Positions 27,641-39,445 of a stretch of DNA of 64,000 nt are shown here, in pieces. Location: positions 2,448,531 to 2,512,530 of the forward strand of contig CM053251.1 in NCBI GenBank assembly GCA_028583405.1, read 5' to 3'. Numbering within the stretch: the first letter of the stretch is position 1; each line of letters opens with the position of its first letter. The DNA is from Pogonophryne albipinna (Eukaryota; Chordata; Actinopteri; Perciformes; Artedidraconidae). A model generated the notes under the pieces. The model searched no databases. It was not told where the DNA came from and worked only from the letters and a program-made list of their open reading frames with translations. The position numbers were made by a program, and so were the translations under genes.

Positions 27641-29875
27641 TATGGGATTAGTTTTGTATCATAAAGATATGCAACACTTTCTCAGAATAAAGCAAAACTA
27701 TGAGTTTAAAAGAAAAAAAAACTGAGTCAAGCAATATAAAATAAATTTCAAAAATAAAACTATAAGTTGCAAACATCATTTGTGTAATCATGTAAACTAT
27801 AAGTAGTTTTTCTTTGTTTTAACATAGGTTTTTGTTTGCAGTTCTTGTTTCTTCATTCTCAATGATCAGACTTTTGCTTTTGCTCTCGCTGCAGCTCTTC
27901 TCATTTGCACTCCCTCATTTTTTGTTTTCGATTTTGACACAAACATCCCAGGTGGTCGGGACTTTCAGGGGTGTGTCCCCATTGGCTACTCAGTTTTTGA
28001 GTGACAGCCCACTACACCACAGATCATACAATGCAACTCATGCAGCAAACTCCGGAGTCCATTCGGCCACATTAGTGTCGGTGTCGTCTCCTGGGGAGTT
28101 TTCATGAACATATCGGACTTATCTTATGGATTGCTGTGCATTATACTTGTGTTGTGTAGTTTATACTTTATTCCAACTTTAAATATTTTAATACCTGAAC
28201 ACACTGCTGCTGTTAAATAATTTCCCAATTTACGATTGATAAAGTGTCTGTCTGTCTATTTATTTTATAGATTAAAAAAACACATCTATGTATTTTCAAG
28301 CTAAAGGTGATAAACAATATAAACTGTATACTATTATTTTTTCAAAGACATGTTACCTTTCAAAAGCATATATTGCTATGTTTAGGACAAACAATTAAAG
28401 ACTGCTTTAATTGAACAAATTCTACAATATAAAAGTGGCAGATTTGCTTTATTAAACAGACCTGACCTAGGCTGCATACCAACACAATTAGGAACATGCT
28501 CACATCTTACTATGTTGGTCTGAAGAGCTGAAGCATTCATACACAATGGATACAAACGGTGTTGTTTCATTCTATATCCTGTGAGAAAATGATATACATT
28601 TAGCATTAAAAATTCGACATACTATTCCTAGCCTGAGGAAGATATGAATAATCAACAGATTTGAATGGAATCTCTAACATTTTCATGTAGAATAAAGACA
28701 AAATAGTGATTATACAAATTACATTTATTGAAATTTGAACCAGAAGATGAAGTCTCAAAGAATGTTCTAAATTAAAGGACATAAAACAAAAAGGTGGAGA
28801 ATAATAAAATCTATTAAATGTAAACACATTTGGTCAAATGAAATGACACGACCAGATGAAGCTGGTGCAGGTCTTTCTTCATGCCCCCCCCTCCGTGCTG
28901 TCCCCTCAGAGGAAGTGGGAAAACGGGATATGACTCTGGACGCCACGCTGTCTCAATAATCCACACTGTTAATATGAGACGAAAATAATGTTTTAGGAAA
29001 TGAAAAATATGAAGTTAACAAATAAAACACAGCTCATGGACGGTAGGTTTTCCGACAAAGTTAACTCAGCCACCATTGATTTTCATATCAAATTAGCGTG
29101 TTAATAAAATAAGCTATCATGGCTTATACTTGCATATCTAAACAGAATCATGAAAGCCTGTTGGTAGAGTCAGGCACACGAGTCCGTTTGAGTGTGCGCT
29201 GGTGTCTGAATGCTCATTCACTGCTAGCTGTAGCTAACTGCTGTTAGGCTACTTAGCTTGCATTGTTATGGATCTAAAGGTAGCAAAAGCTAACTTTCAT
29301 AGCACAGCTTTACTTCTCACTTAACACAATAAAGAAACAGACCGTATAGTACAGCACAAACAACACAAATGATCAATACTTGCATATATTTTCACTTGTA
29401 GTATTATAATAATTGAAATGCTGGTTCTTCTGGGGGTGTTCTATCCACGCTCAGGCAGCTACCGCACCGCAGCTGCCGGCACTGTACAATCGCTGGAGGA
29501 CTGGGCTGTCACTCAAAAACTGAGTAGCCAATGGGGACGCACCCCTGAAAGTCCCACCCACCTGGGAGGTTTGTGTCAGAATCTCAAACAGTCTCAAAAA
29601 GTGAAGGAGCGCAAATGAGAAGAGCTGCAGCGAGAGCAAAAGTCTGATCATCGAGAAAGAAGAAACAAGAACTGCAAACAAAAACCTATGTTAAAACAAC
29701 GAAAAAATACTTATAGTTTACATTATTACACAAATGATTTGTTTGCAACTTATAGTTTTATTTTTGAAATGTATTTTATTTTGCTCGACTCAGTTTTTTC
29801 TTCTTTTAAACTCATAGTTTTGCTTTATTCTGAGAAAGTGTTGCTTTATCTTTATGATACAAAACTAATCCCATA
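27641..29875. mobile_element. 2.2-kb element with ~370-bp inverted ends, left arm
   Basis: From 27641 (TATGGGATTAG) to about 28010, the sequence is repeated in inverted, diverged form from about 29500 to 29875 (CTAATCCCATA). Shared landmarks include CAAACATCC/CAAACCTCC next to CCAGGTGG, the CTCGCTGCAGCTCTTCTC block and CTCAGTTTTTGAGTGACAGCCC. The unique centre (28011-29499) holds a segment at 28690-29040 related to 18230-18700, with an AATAAA on the minus strand. No transposase is recognised. The copies of the TIR differ from each other more than the two big arms do. Confidence 0.75.
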
Positions 29876-30305
29876 AAGACACATATTGAGCCCAGAAAAT
29901 GAATGTTATTAAGGGCTGTAAATATAATAGGCCTATGTCTAAAATGGACAACATTGTTAGGAGATATAAACTATACAGCGATTCTGCACTGCGGTCAACT
30001 CAGCCGTCTCTTGAGTTTGTTTTTTCAAATCAACTGCTCTTCACTTTTTTTGCCTGCTATATTCAATGAGGGATACAAATATTTTTTACCACAAGTTCTT
30101 AATAAAACTGACACTGTTGGACCCAGTACTCATTTGACTACCAGAAATGAAATGAAGTACTTTTACTGTGTACTTTGTGAGTAATCCTCTGTCAAATTCC
30201 CCTCCATAGTACATAATGCATGTTTTCTGCTGTCTTTGATGAGTGATAAAAATACAATTTTACCATTAGTTCTTAATGAAATTGATACTGTTTGACTTTG
30301 TATTA

Positions 30306-30700
30306 GTTAGCATACTACTAACAATACATTTGTGGCGGAAACTTCTGAGTTTTGATGGCAAACACTGGTGGTTTATTTGGAGCTTCGACATATCAAAGGC
30401 CACGCTATTTATAGAGCCCTGGTGAGAGGACTTCTAGACAAACAGGAATAACTGCAGCCGAAACTGAATATGTGACGTGGATCATAAATATATCAGCAAT
30501 CAACCAAATCTTCAATTTCTCTTCACACAATACGTCTCCTTGCAGTATCAATACTAATTCGGCTGACTTTTATATTTGATCCAATCGGTATATTGGTATA
30601 TGTACACCATAACGGTGCACAGCTGATAGAAAGGGACACCTGGTGGTTAAAGCACGTTATTGAAATGTATTATTTTTATTATTAGATATTAATAGGAGAC
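30306..30700 (+). repeat. Diverged inner continuation of the palindrome, left side
   Basis: From about 30404 to 30690 this matches the reverse complement of 44160-44775 at roughly 85% by eye, including exact runs over CTGAATATGTGACGTGGATC and GTCTCCTTGCAGTATCAATA. Two blocks on the right side (about 44220-44545 and 44780-45286) have no counterpart here. Homology thus extends past the near-identical arm end. Confidence 0.75.
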
Positions 30701-30911
30701 ACAGACCTGACAGTGTGAGTGTGAATGTATGTCTGCATGTGATCAGTGTAACTGCATGATTTAAAACAATGACTAATCAAGCATGTTTTTGGACTAACAT
30801 ATTATTCTGGGGCTCTGTGGGAAATGAGAGGTTTCCTAAAATTCCACAAAATTGGAAAACCGCACAGGTGACCAGTTTCTAATCTACTTGATGATATTTT
30901 ACTCCCACAGG

Positions 30912-31620
30912 CAGTGGCGGTTTGCAAAATGTGAAGCTCAAACTAAAAAATGAAGATTCTGTTTCTTTTAGGACTGAAAGATGAAGAGAAACACTTGTTT
31001 TCACTGGAGTGTTTACTGTGGAAAATAATGGATGTACATTTGTGAATAATGTTTGGTATTTTCTTATAATCAATGGTTACCTGAAGGTTTTTTTCCCATA
31101 CAGGATTTTGTTACACATGAGTTCACACAGCCTCTTCTCTCTGTGAGGAGCAGCAGGTTCAGCTTTCAGAACAAAGTAACAAAAAACTAAAATGGCATTC
31201 ATTTTTTTTAAATATGTCGTGGAGTAATAGATGTATTTATTTTCTTCTCAAGAGAGTACCAGAATGTGTATTTTATGTTAGTATTTCAAAAAATCTCCTG
31301 GGGGAGAATCCTCCCAGACCCCCCTGCAGGAGTTGGGTTTTCAGCATGTCAACTCTTTCACCTGTGGAGAAATTGCAGGATTGGCTCCAGGTCGCCCTTT
31401 TTATTTACTACAAGACAAATGTGCCTTTTTATTTCATACAGTTCAATTTGGATTGAGACAAGGAAATAATCTAAACCTCACGCGTGGCGTTTCACTGTCA
31501 AGGGGGGCGATATAGCGTGTATGTAATTACATTGCAAATACTGACTTGAGCCCCACCAGCTGTATGGGTTAGCAGCCCTACCATAGATTACCCAACAAAA
31601 ACACTCTGGAGCCGCCACTG
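30912..31620. mobile_element. Non-autonomous hAT-like element
   Basis: Begins CAGTGGCGG and ends CCGCCACTG, inverted ends of the hAT type. The interior near 31290-31330 contains a CCTGGGGGAGAATCCTCCCA segment like that in other fish hAT elements. No target-site duplication is obvious and no transposase is present. Confidence 0.55.
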
Positions 31621-33343
31621 ATTCTGTTTATTGTTATTTGTAGGGCTTTGTCTTAATATTTATTTTTGTTTTAAACTATGTTGAAAGATTAGTTTAATAT
31701 CATTTTTTTATTTTGCTATGAAATTCTGAATGAAAGGCTGCATGCGCGCGAGACTGGTTTCTCGCTGGGTTGAGTCGTGTGGGTTTTTGAGTGATATGCG
31801 GCACAGCAGCCTGTCAGTTTACTCTTGCTAGGTTAGTTTGGCTATTATCATTTATATTTATCTGCAACAATGGATATCAGGAAGTGGTTCATGAAAGGAA
31901 TATGGCAACTCAGCGCCAGATGCAGGCACATTAGAAGAAATCAGTTACGTTACCAACGAGCTCGCAAGCCAGCCAGGGACAAGGGAGGCTGGCAATCAAT
32001 TATATTTTGAAGAGAAATTGACTCTCAAGCCGGCTCTCTCACAAACTCCGGCTCTGTGTGCAAGCAGACCGCTGCACACGCTCTCTGCCTCGCTCAATCT
32101 CTCTCTCCCCCTTTCTCTCCATCGCTCAACCCACCTTTCCACCCTGTGTGCGCTCAAGTTTGCCTGCGTGCTAGCCCAAGTTGGCACAGCGTTACAAATG
32201 TGCCACAAAACCAACCAATGGATGTAGCCTATAATAAGACCGTCAACAGCCTTATGGCAACCTAACCCCCCCCCCCCCCCCTTGACAAATCTCGAGATTT
32301 CCCGGGAAATGTAAGTTTCGGGGTGGGCCCGCCCAGGTAAATCAAAGCACTTCACGTTCATTCACGTTTGGGTCCATAGGACTTTCATTCGTTTCCACAT
32401 TTTCCTTTTCAGCCATTGTTATGTTTTATTGTCATTAAACATCCACTTGTAAACAGCTGTCCTTATTTTAATGTTGCGCTTTGTTAGTGTGCGACTTGGA
32501 TCCGCGGCAGTAAGCCAGATAGACACACTTAAAGCGCTTTTCAAGATGCGCTCCTTGAGTTACGTTCCACACTTTATTCATAAGCGAATTTATTCCACTT
32601 CCAGCATGAGATTATACTGTATTGCAACATCCACAACATGCGGCACAAGCCTTTTTCCACAGAAATCCACGTTGTCACAATCCAGAAAGTCAATGCGGTC
32701 CTTCCTTGTTCATTATGAAGTCCGTGATTTGTAAACTCACGATTCACATCCGCTCGTATCGATTCATTTCCAAGAGTATTTCATTCATTATAATAATATG
32801 GTGGCAACCATTTAATTCCACACGGATTTGTCCGTCACGAGAGTTAACAATGACGTGGCTTCCTTCCTTGTTTTTCCACCAAGCCACTAGACGCCTTAAA
32901 CAGACAGTTCTAACTCGTTTCTTTCCTTTGATTATTCACAGTTTCAAGTGTTGCTTGGCCTCCGATGGTTTAGAAGATGTTGCGATGTGTTTGCTCAAAA
33001 ATAAAATAACAAACTTTTGCACATGCAACAAAGAAAAATAGGCCTTTACAATATTCAAAAGAAATAGGCAAAACTCAAATAAAACAACACAACTTAGGTA
33101 TTCTTTCTTTCTTGATAATGCTTATAACTTCACAACTTAAAGGGTACTTATACGGTTTGTATGTACGGTTACGAGTACGGTTAAAAACTGTTCCTCGACG
33201 GCGTCTCTCAACAGGTTGCCCATCACTGTGGCATTAGCACAGGCGCCGTGGGAATTGTAGTCCTTTATAGTGCGTTGACTACAGACGTCACAATTAGGTG
33301 GCCTTTCTTATCAAATCAAATTACTGGCTCTAACAATATATCA
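31621..33343. other. Loop sequence with a possible hAT fragment
   Basis: At 31870 a short frame opens MDIRKWF, a start seen in ZMYM1-like hAT transposases, but it breaks within about 40 codons. A C-run (32264-32281) and CTCT-rich tract (32080-32120) follow. From 32400 to 33343 no gene is recognised. GGGAATTGTAGTCC at 33250-33263 resembles a ZNF143-type promoter motif. Confidence 0.35.
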
Positions 33344-33351
33344 CTCAGTAT

Positions 33352-34394
33352 CAGTGGCGTTTTCTCCCGGAGGCCAAGGGAAGCCAGGCTTCCCCTGTTT
33401 TTTCGGATTGTAGTTATAATTTAAATAAATAAATAAAAACACTTTGTTTTGTTTCGATAATTCTCCTTTGCTGTGTGTTGCTGCCGGCCCGTCTCTCCCC
33501 CATTCTCATTGAGTATTTTACAAAGAGTGAAACAAACAGCGCCCCTCTAGATGTTATGGTGAAACAGTAGATTGCACTCACTGTTGCGAGAGGAGGCCAG
33601 CCGAATCTGGCTTCCCTTGGTGATTTTTTTTTTTAGGGATTTCAGGGCCATGCCAAGGGAAGCCAGCCGCCTCTTGCTTCCCTTCAGAGGCGGCTGGCGG
33701 CTGGCGATTTGATTGGACACTGCCATCCAATCAAATCACATCAACATCAGTTTTAATACTGTAACTGTCATCACCGCCATTAGAAATAATCAAGCAAATG
33801 AAGCATTATGGAGGGTGGAGATTTGGCGTACTTAATCAAACATAACTTTACTAAACTTCCGCTACAGCAGCAACTAAAAATTAAATCAGATGACAGGCCA
33901 ATGCCCGCACTCGAGCTGTGTGTACACAGAGGAAAAAGGGAGAGAATCGGACGTTCAATGAGGACAATTATGTCCGCACGGAGTGGCTAACTGGAAGCGC
34001 TAAACTTCAGCGTCTATTTTGCTGGCCATGTCTTCTTTTTGACAAGGATTCGTGCTCCCTGAACAATCCTTGGGCAACTTCAGGATTCATCGACCTTGCC
34101 AACCTGTCACGGGCAATTGAGAGGCACGGTAAATCCAAAAATCACATAGATTGTGTAATTGTCTGCATATATTAATAAGTAAAATGCTTAAATTAATAAG
34201 GAGAGAGTTTCAGCTGGAGAGTGCGTGCGGACCTTTCTGTTAGATAACAGGCGTGTGCAAGTCCTGCATCTGTGTGATACAAATGTGTGTAAAATGATAC
34301 CGGGCGCTGTAATCACTCATCTGGTTACGTGATTGACCCCGCCCCCGACCCAAAAAATGGGCTTCCCCTACATTTTCCCCACGCCACGCTACTG
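33352..34394 (+). mobile_element. hAT element with perfect 8-bp target duplication
   Basis: The flanking octamer CTCAGTAT is at 33344-33351 and again at 34395-34402. The element begins CAGTGGCG and ends with the reverse complement of CAGTAGCG. At 1,043 bp it is too short for a whole transposase and keeps only its N-terminal part. Both ends carry a GGGAAGCC/GGCTTCCC motif just inside. Confidence 0.9.
33808..34175 (+). pseudogene. hAT transposase N-terminus (TTF-type zinc finger), frameshifted
   Basis: The first frame gives MEGGDLAYLIKHNFTKLPLQ and runs to about 33930. The reading then continues in another frame with RTFNEDNYVRTEWLTGSAKL, then LFCWPCLLF and a SRAIERHGKSKNH ending. CxxC and the H-x-H arrangement are those of the TTF-type zinc finger in ZMYM1-like hAT transposases. 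One frameshift near 33945 breaks it, and the dimerisation/DDE core is absent. Confidence 0.75.
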
Positions 34395-34402
34395 CTCAGT
34401 AT

Positions 34403-35129
34403 AACAGGCCTACTCTTTTTATTTGCTTTAGTTTAGTAGATATCTACAAACAAAGAGTCGATATTTTTCTAAAACCATTTAGTGCTTCACATAATAAAAT
34501 ACACAACGGCTGTAGCCTGTTTTAGGAACTGTATGTGCGTGTGTGTGGTGTAGGTGTGGTACAGTGTGTGCGTAGATGCAGCGGACAGACAGGTCTCAGT
34601 TGGTTTGGTGTCCTCTGCTTACTTTTAATACTTGTAAATAAAACTTTTGGCCCGTAATTTATTTTCCTCATTGTAGCGACCGGAGAGGGGGGGGGGGATA
34701 TATCCAGTCTCTGATAGTGTTACGTTATTATGAGAGTGCTCTGTTTGATTCTGAAATAGTATATATTTACATAAATATATACATATATAAATATATGTGT
34801 GTGTATATGTCCGCATCTGTAGCCTGTTATTGTCTCATTATACCGCACTGTCAATTAATTAAAAGTAAATATATAAGTTGTCATGAACACATCTGTCCAT
34901 CAGACAGAGGGCTGCTGTGCCTCCTGTCATCATTAATGGACGTCTCTTTAAAATGACCACTCAGAGGAGAGGAGTTCTCATTTCTCTAACCGCCTGCTGC
35001 TTCCCCTCCTCTCTCCTCGGTTCCCCTCCTCGGCTCCTCCGCTCGCATCTCCTGTGGGCGGGACTAAGTCTCGAGAATAGGAGTCGAGGAGGGGAGTCGA
35101 GGAGGGGAGTTAGAGAAATGAGAAAGGGC
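34403..35129. other. Loop sequence with short MITE (34972-35127)
   Basis: At 34975 TTCTCATTTCTCTAAC and at 35107 GTTAGAGAAATGAGAA form perfect inverted ends of a ~150-bp hairpin element rich in CCTCCTCGG/GAGTCGAGGAGG. The AATGAGAAAGGGCC edge recurs in both arms at about 27590. The rest holds G and TA runs (34686-34698, 34762-34800) and no gene. Confidence 0.5.
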
Positions 35130-35840
35130 CCAAGACGTTGATCGCAACTGCGCAGGTCTCGCTTGTCTCAAACAAGCCTTCTTACTCCCTCCACACACGA
35201 AATCCAGTTCTTTCACTTCCTTGGCTCTTTTCTCCACATCAATGGCTTCCAACACTGACCTGCTGTTGCTGATCCATTTCAGCAGTTGGAATTCTCCCAA
35301 CTGGCATAGAGCGGTCAGGTCTGTAACCAAAGACATGGCTTCTGCCTCTGAAGACAAGGATTTCTAGCAATCGTCCACATAAAAGTTCTGCTTGATGGTG
35401 TCTGTTACATGAACTGGGAAGTATGCTTTGTGGTCTTCAGCCGTTTTTCTAAGGGCAAAACTGGCACAGCTGGGCGATGATATTGCACCAAACAGATGAA
35501 CAGTCATTCTGTACTCAGTGAGCGGCTGTGTCAGATCACCTCTTGGCCACCATAGGAAGCGAAGAAAGTCTACATCCTGTTTTGCCACTTGGACTTGATG
35601 ATTCTGCATAGCCGTTGTTTATGACATCACCAAGAAAGTTGGTGTATTCCTCTTTGAATGTTGGATTTCTCTCCAATTTCCTTTTTAGGCAGAGGACCCT
35701 TTGCTCAGCAAGATGGCGGTTGTTGGGCATGACAACATTGTCCTCTTCTCTAAAAGGCAACTTCAAGCAGTAATGTCCATTGTTGAGTTCAGCTGAAGTG
35801 TTGGCAATTTGCATGAACTTAAGATCTTCTATGGACATTT
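35130..35840 (-). pseudogene. BEL/Pao retrotransposon pol fragment, internally deleted
   Basis: On the minus strand the pieces are, in order: GHYCLKLPFREEDNVVMPNN and an RNPTFKEEYTNF region (35536-35800), HLFGAISSPSCASFALRKTA with NFYVDDC (35364-35520), and GEFQLLKWISNSRSVLEAI (35064-35357). The block between the first and second pieces, which should hold much of the reverse transcriptase palm, is missing, and stops separate the rest. YVDD is the catalytic box. No LTRs are seen. A dead LTR-retrotransposon fragment. Confidence 0.85.
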
Positions 35841-35878
35841 CTCATATTTAACCTCATCACCACACCGCAAACAGACAG

Positions 35879-36620
<742 letters not shown>

Positions 36621-36985
36621 AGAAACGTATTTTCTCCCACGTTACGTTCGTTATGAACGTATCTCAAATACGTTTATTTTCTACATATCTTCTAGAAACA
36701 TATTTTCTCCCACGTTACGTTTCTTATGAACGTATCTTAAATACGTTTATTTTCTACATATCTTCTAGAAACATGTTTTCTCCCACGTTACGTTCGTTAT
36801 GAACTTATCTCAAATACGTTTATTTTCTACATATCTTCTAGAAACATGTTTTCTCCCACGTTACGTTCGTTATGAACTTATCTCAAATACGTTTATTTTC
36901 TACATATCTTCTAGAAACATTATTTTCTCCCACGTTACGTTTCTTATGAACGTATCTTAAATACGTTTATTTTCTACATATCTTT
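36621..36985. repeat. Five-copy 73-bp tandem satellite with internal palindrome
   Basis: Five consecutive 73-bp units starting AGAAAC, containing TTTTCTCCCACGTTACGTT and ending TTTTCTACATATCTTCT. Copies 1, 3 and 4 contain ACGTTCGTTATGAAC; in copy 1 the stem ACGTTC/GAACGT is perfect. Copies 2 and 5 share TTTCTTATGAACGTATCTTAA, suggesting that blocks, not single units, were duplicated. Not CRISPR: the repeats are contiguous and there are no spacers. Confidence 0.95.
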
Positions 36986-37910
36986 GCAATTTATTGTCTT
37001 GCTTATAATAATGATAATAGTCATTTATAAATATCATTTTAGAGCACACATTTGAAATCAGTAGGCGAGGCTGTAATTTCGCCAGCTGTTACTCTCATGA
37101 GCGAGGCAGAAAATAATAGTTTTTAACATGCCAAAAAGCTGCTGTGTCGTTTATTGCACCTCAAACATTAAAACAAATCCAGTTACGTGTTTCTGTACTT
37201 CCTCTAAGAAGAAAGGACAGTAACAGAAGATCTCTGTGACGCCAGATGTGGTGTTGTTAATGCGATATGATATCCGAAAAACATTTCAGTTTAGGATGGC
37301 CGAAGACACTACACTACCCATAATCCCCAGCTATCGTTTGGGACTACAGTCCCGTTGACAAACCCCGTGATTAATCTTCAACCTCTGGGATTGGATGTTG
37401 GAGTGGCAGCGCGCCAAGGTTATGCCGAGCGTCGAGCGCTTTGAAATGGAACGAAACCACGGCAGACTATTCAAAACTGGACTCGAACGCCCCCCCAGAA
37501 CTACACATGCTGGCTATTGTGTTTCGCAACATGTTCTCTATGGCACGTCTCTACTGGGAATTGTAGTTTTAAAAGACGTTTTCGTTTTAACAAAAATTTG
37601 AAGTTGACAGTATTAAACTGTGTACAACCCTGGAGGTTTAGGAGATTTCAAGATTTTCTGAGGTTTATTGACATATCATATACACAACTACGGTGTAGTT
37701 ATGCAATAAATGTAAAACTTGGGTCACAGGTTCCTCAACAGTGCATTACAAGACATCTATCAATATGTGTGTATACCTCCACCATTAAACTGTCGTATTC
37801 TGCACATTTCTTATACTATCTACATACATAAGAGTATAATTAATGTGTATAATATCAGTTAAAATAAGTGCTTCAACATAGTTAACATTGCAGGAAAGCA
37901 ATATATTTAA
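36986..37910. other. Loop sequence with ZNF143-like motifs, no gene
   Basis: No coding domain. The string ACTGGGAATTGTAGTTT (37551-37567) is the reverse complement of AACTACAATTCCCAGT, the vertebrate ZNF143/SBS promoter motif. A weaker relative (CTACCCATAATCCCC) lies at 37314-37328. Around 37257-37277 a 21-bp string matches 44898-44918 in inverted orientation. Confidence 0.35.
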
Positions 37911-38000
37911 GCAATCATACACGAGAGGCCGTTCTTGAACGTCATTATTGGTACGACAGTACTGCGGCAGGACCGAGGCGCTTGCGTCGAAAAAAAAAGG

Positions 38001-38570
38001 CTGTTGGATTCACATGATTTTAATATGGACATCGGTTGCACATATTCAAATATGTGTACTTACAACTATTCCATTATGTTAAAGACACACAACTATTTTA
38101 TGTCAAAGAAACATGAAATTGTTATGTTCATTTGAATAGTTCCTTTAATATTAGGTATATTCATTTACCCTATGTTTAACCAACATGACTTTTTTATGTT
38201 CATTTTAGGCTTTTAATATGCTCAGTATATTTAACTTGTACCTGTTAAAGCAACATGATTTCTTTATGTAAGCTTCACTGTAAAAAGTCTGTTGGACTTA
38301 CATAATAAAAAACATGGACATCGGTTGCACATATTAAATCATGTGTACCCAAAACTATTCCATTATGTTAAAGACACACAACTATGTTATGTCAAAGAAA
38401 CATTCAATTGTTATGTTCATTTGAATAGTTCCTTTAATATTAGGTATATTCATTTACCCTATGTTTAACCAACATGACTTTTTAATGTTCATTTTAGGCT
38501 TTTAATATACTCAGTATATTTCATGTGTACCTGTTAAAGCCACATTAATGTTTTGTTGAAACTACATGCT
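38001..38570 (+). repeat. ~288-bp tandem duplication
   Basis: The copy at 38001-38288 and the copy at 38289-38570 share long exact runs such as ACTATTCCATTATGTTAAAG and CCTTTAATATTAGGTATATT and differ at scattered sites. The second copy opens after CACTGTAAAAAG, a string typical of some fish transposon ends. It lies just inside the left end of the 5-kb segment. Confidence 0.85.
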
Positions 38571-39445
38571 ATAGTTTTCTGTTTAACCTAGTGCTCAAGG
38601 GGTACATAAGATTATTTATTTCATGTGAATTTCATGTCATTCTTCTACAGGATCCATCCTAATCTCTTATATCTACAGCATTTATCATAACATTTTAAAA
38701 CAAATAGTCAATAAAGACAAACACATTTCTTTGAACAACATTCATGTATTTTTCTCAAAAAATAAAACAATATTAACAACCACCACACATCCAGATGAGC
38801 CTTTGGTTCCTCCATCATGCAGCCCCAGGAGAATTAACAAATACATTGAAAATAAAGAAATAGAAGAAATAGAAAATGTTTGTGATGCATGTACATATAC
38901 ATTATTGTGCTAGTACACAGCAAGCAAGCTTAAAGGAAACTATTCTCCCGACCAAAATAAAGGTTTATTGGGCCAGATGGTAAAGAAAGGCTTATTTTTG
39001 TAACTCATTCATAGTAAACAATTAACAGAAAATGCCAACGCCTAGCCGAAAAAAGGAAATGTTCTTGCAAATCCATTATTTAAATAGTAACCTGCTAATA
39101 TGAAAGGGCACTTTAATACAAAAAAGCAATGGCATTGCTTTGGAAAAATACATGGAAGTATAATAATGGCCTGGTTTCTCACCACATATGCACTAAAGAA
39201 AGTATTACAAATAAAAACAAGAACTGACATTTTGAAGTTAGTACATTGGTACAATTAGTGCAATTAGTACATTCTGAAACACATGACAAGGGGTACATTC
39301 TGAAAACACATGACCCCAGGAAAAACCCACATTTCTGAAACATGCAAATCAAGCAAAAAGCATGAGCAAAGGAAGTGCACGACGTTGTATCGATGAAAGT
39401 CCAGTATGAATGCTGTAAAAGTGCACAATGGTCCATGGCAACAGC

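Larger units (their letters stand above)
11706..30305 (+). repeat. Left arm of a giant inverted repeat (palindrome)
   Basis: About 18.6 kb that recurs as reverse complement at 45287-64000. Mirrored positions add to 75,592 (within 1) from 22.4 to 30.3 kb, 75,662 from 17 to 20.2 kb, 75,660 at 15.3-15.9 kb, 75,648 at 13-14.9 kb and 75,706 at 11.7-12.1 kb; each step marks an indel between arms. The zinc-finger gene, its nested transposons and all smaller repeats are shared. The outer limit is set only by the window end and may lie further left. Confidence 0.97.

Noticed and set aside
36621..36985. CRISPR-like regular repeats
   Set aside because: Units are directly contiguous with no unique spacers, and the DNA is vertebrate.
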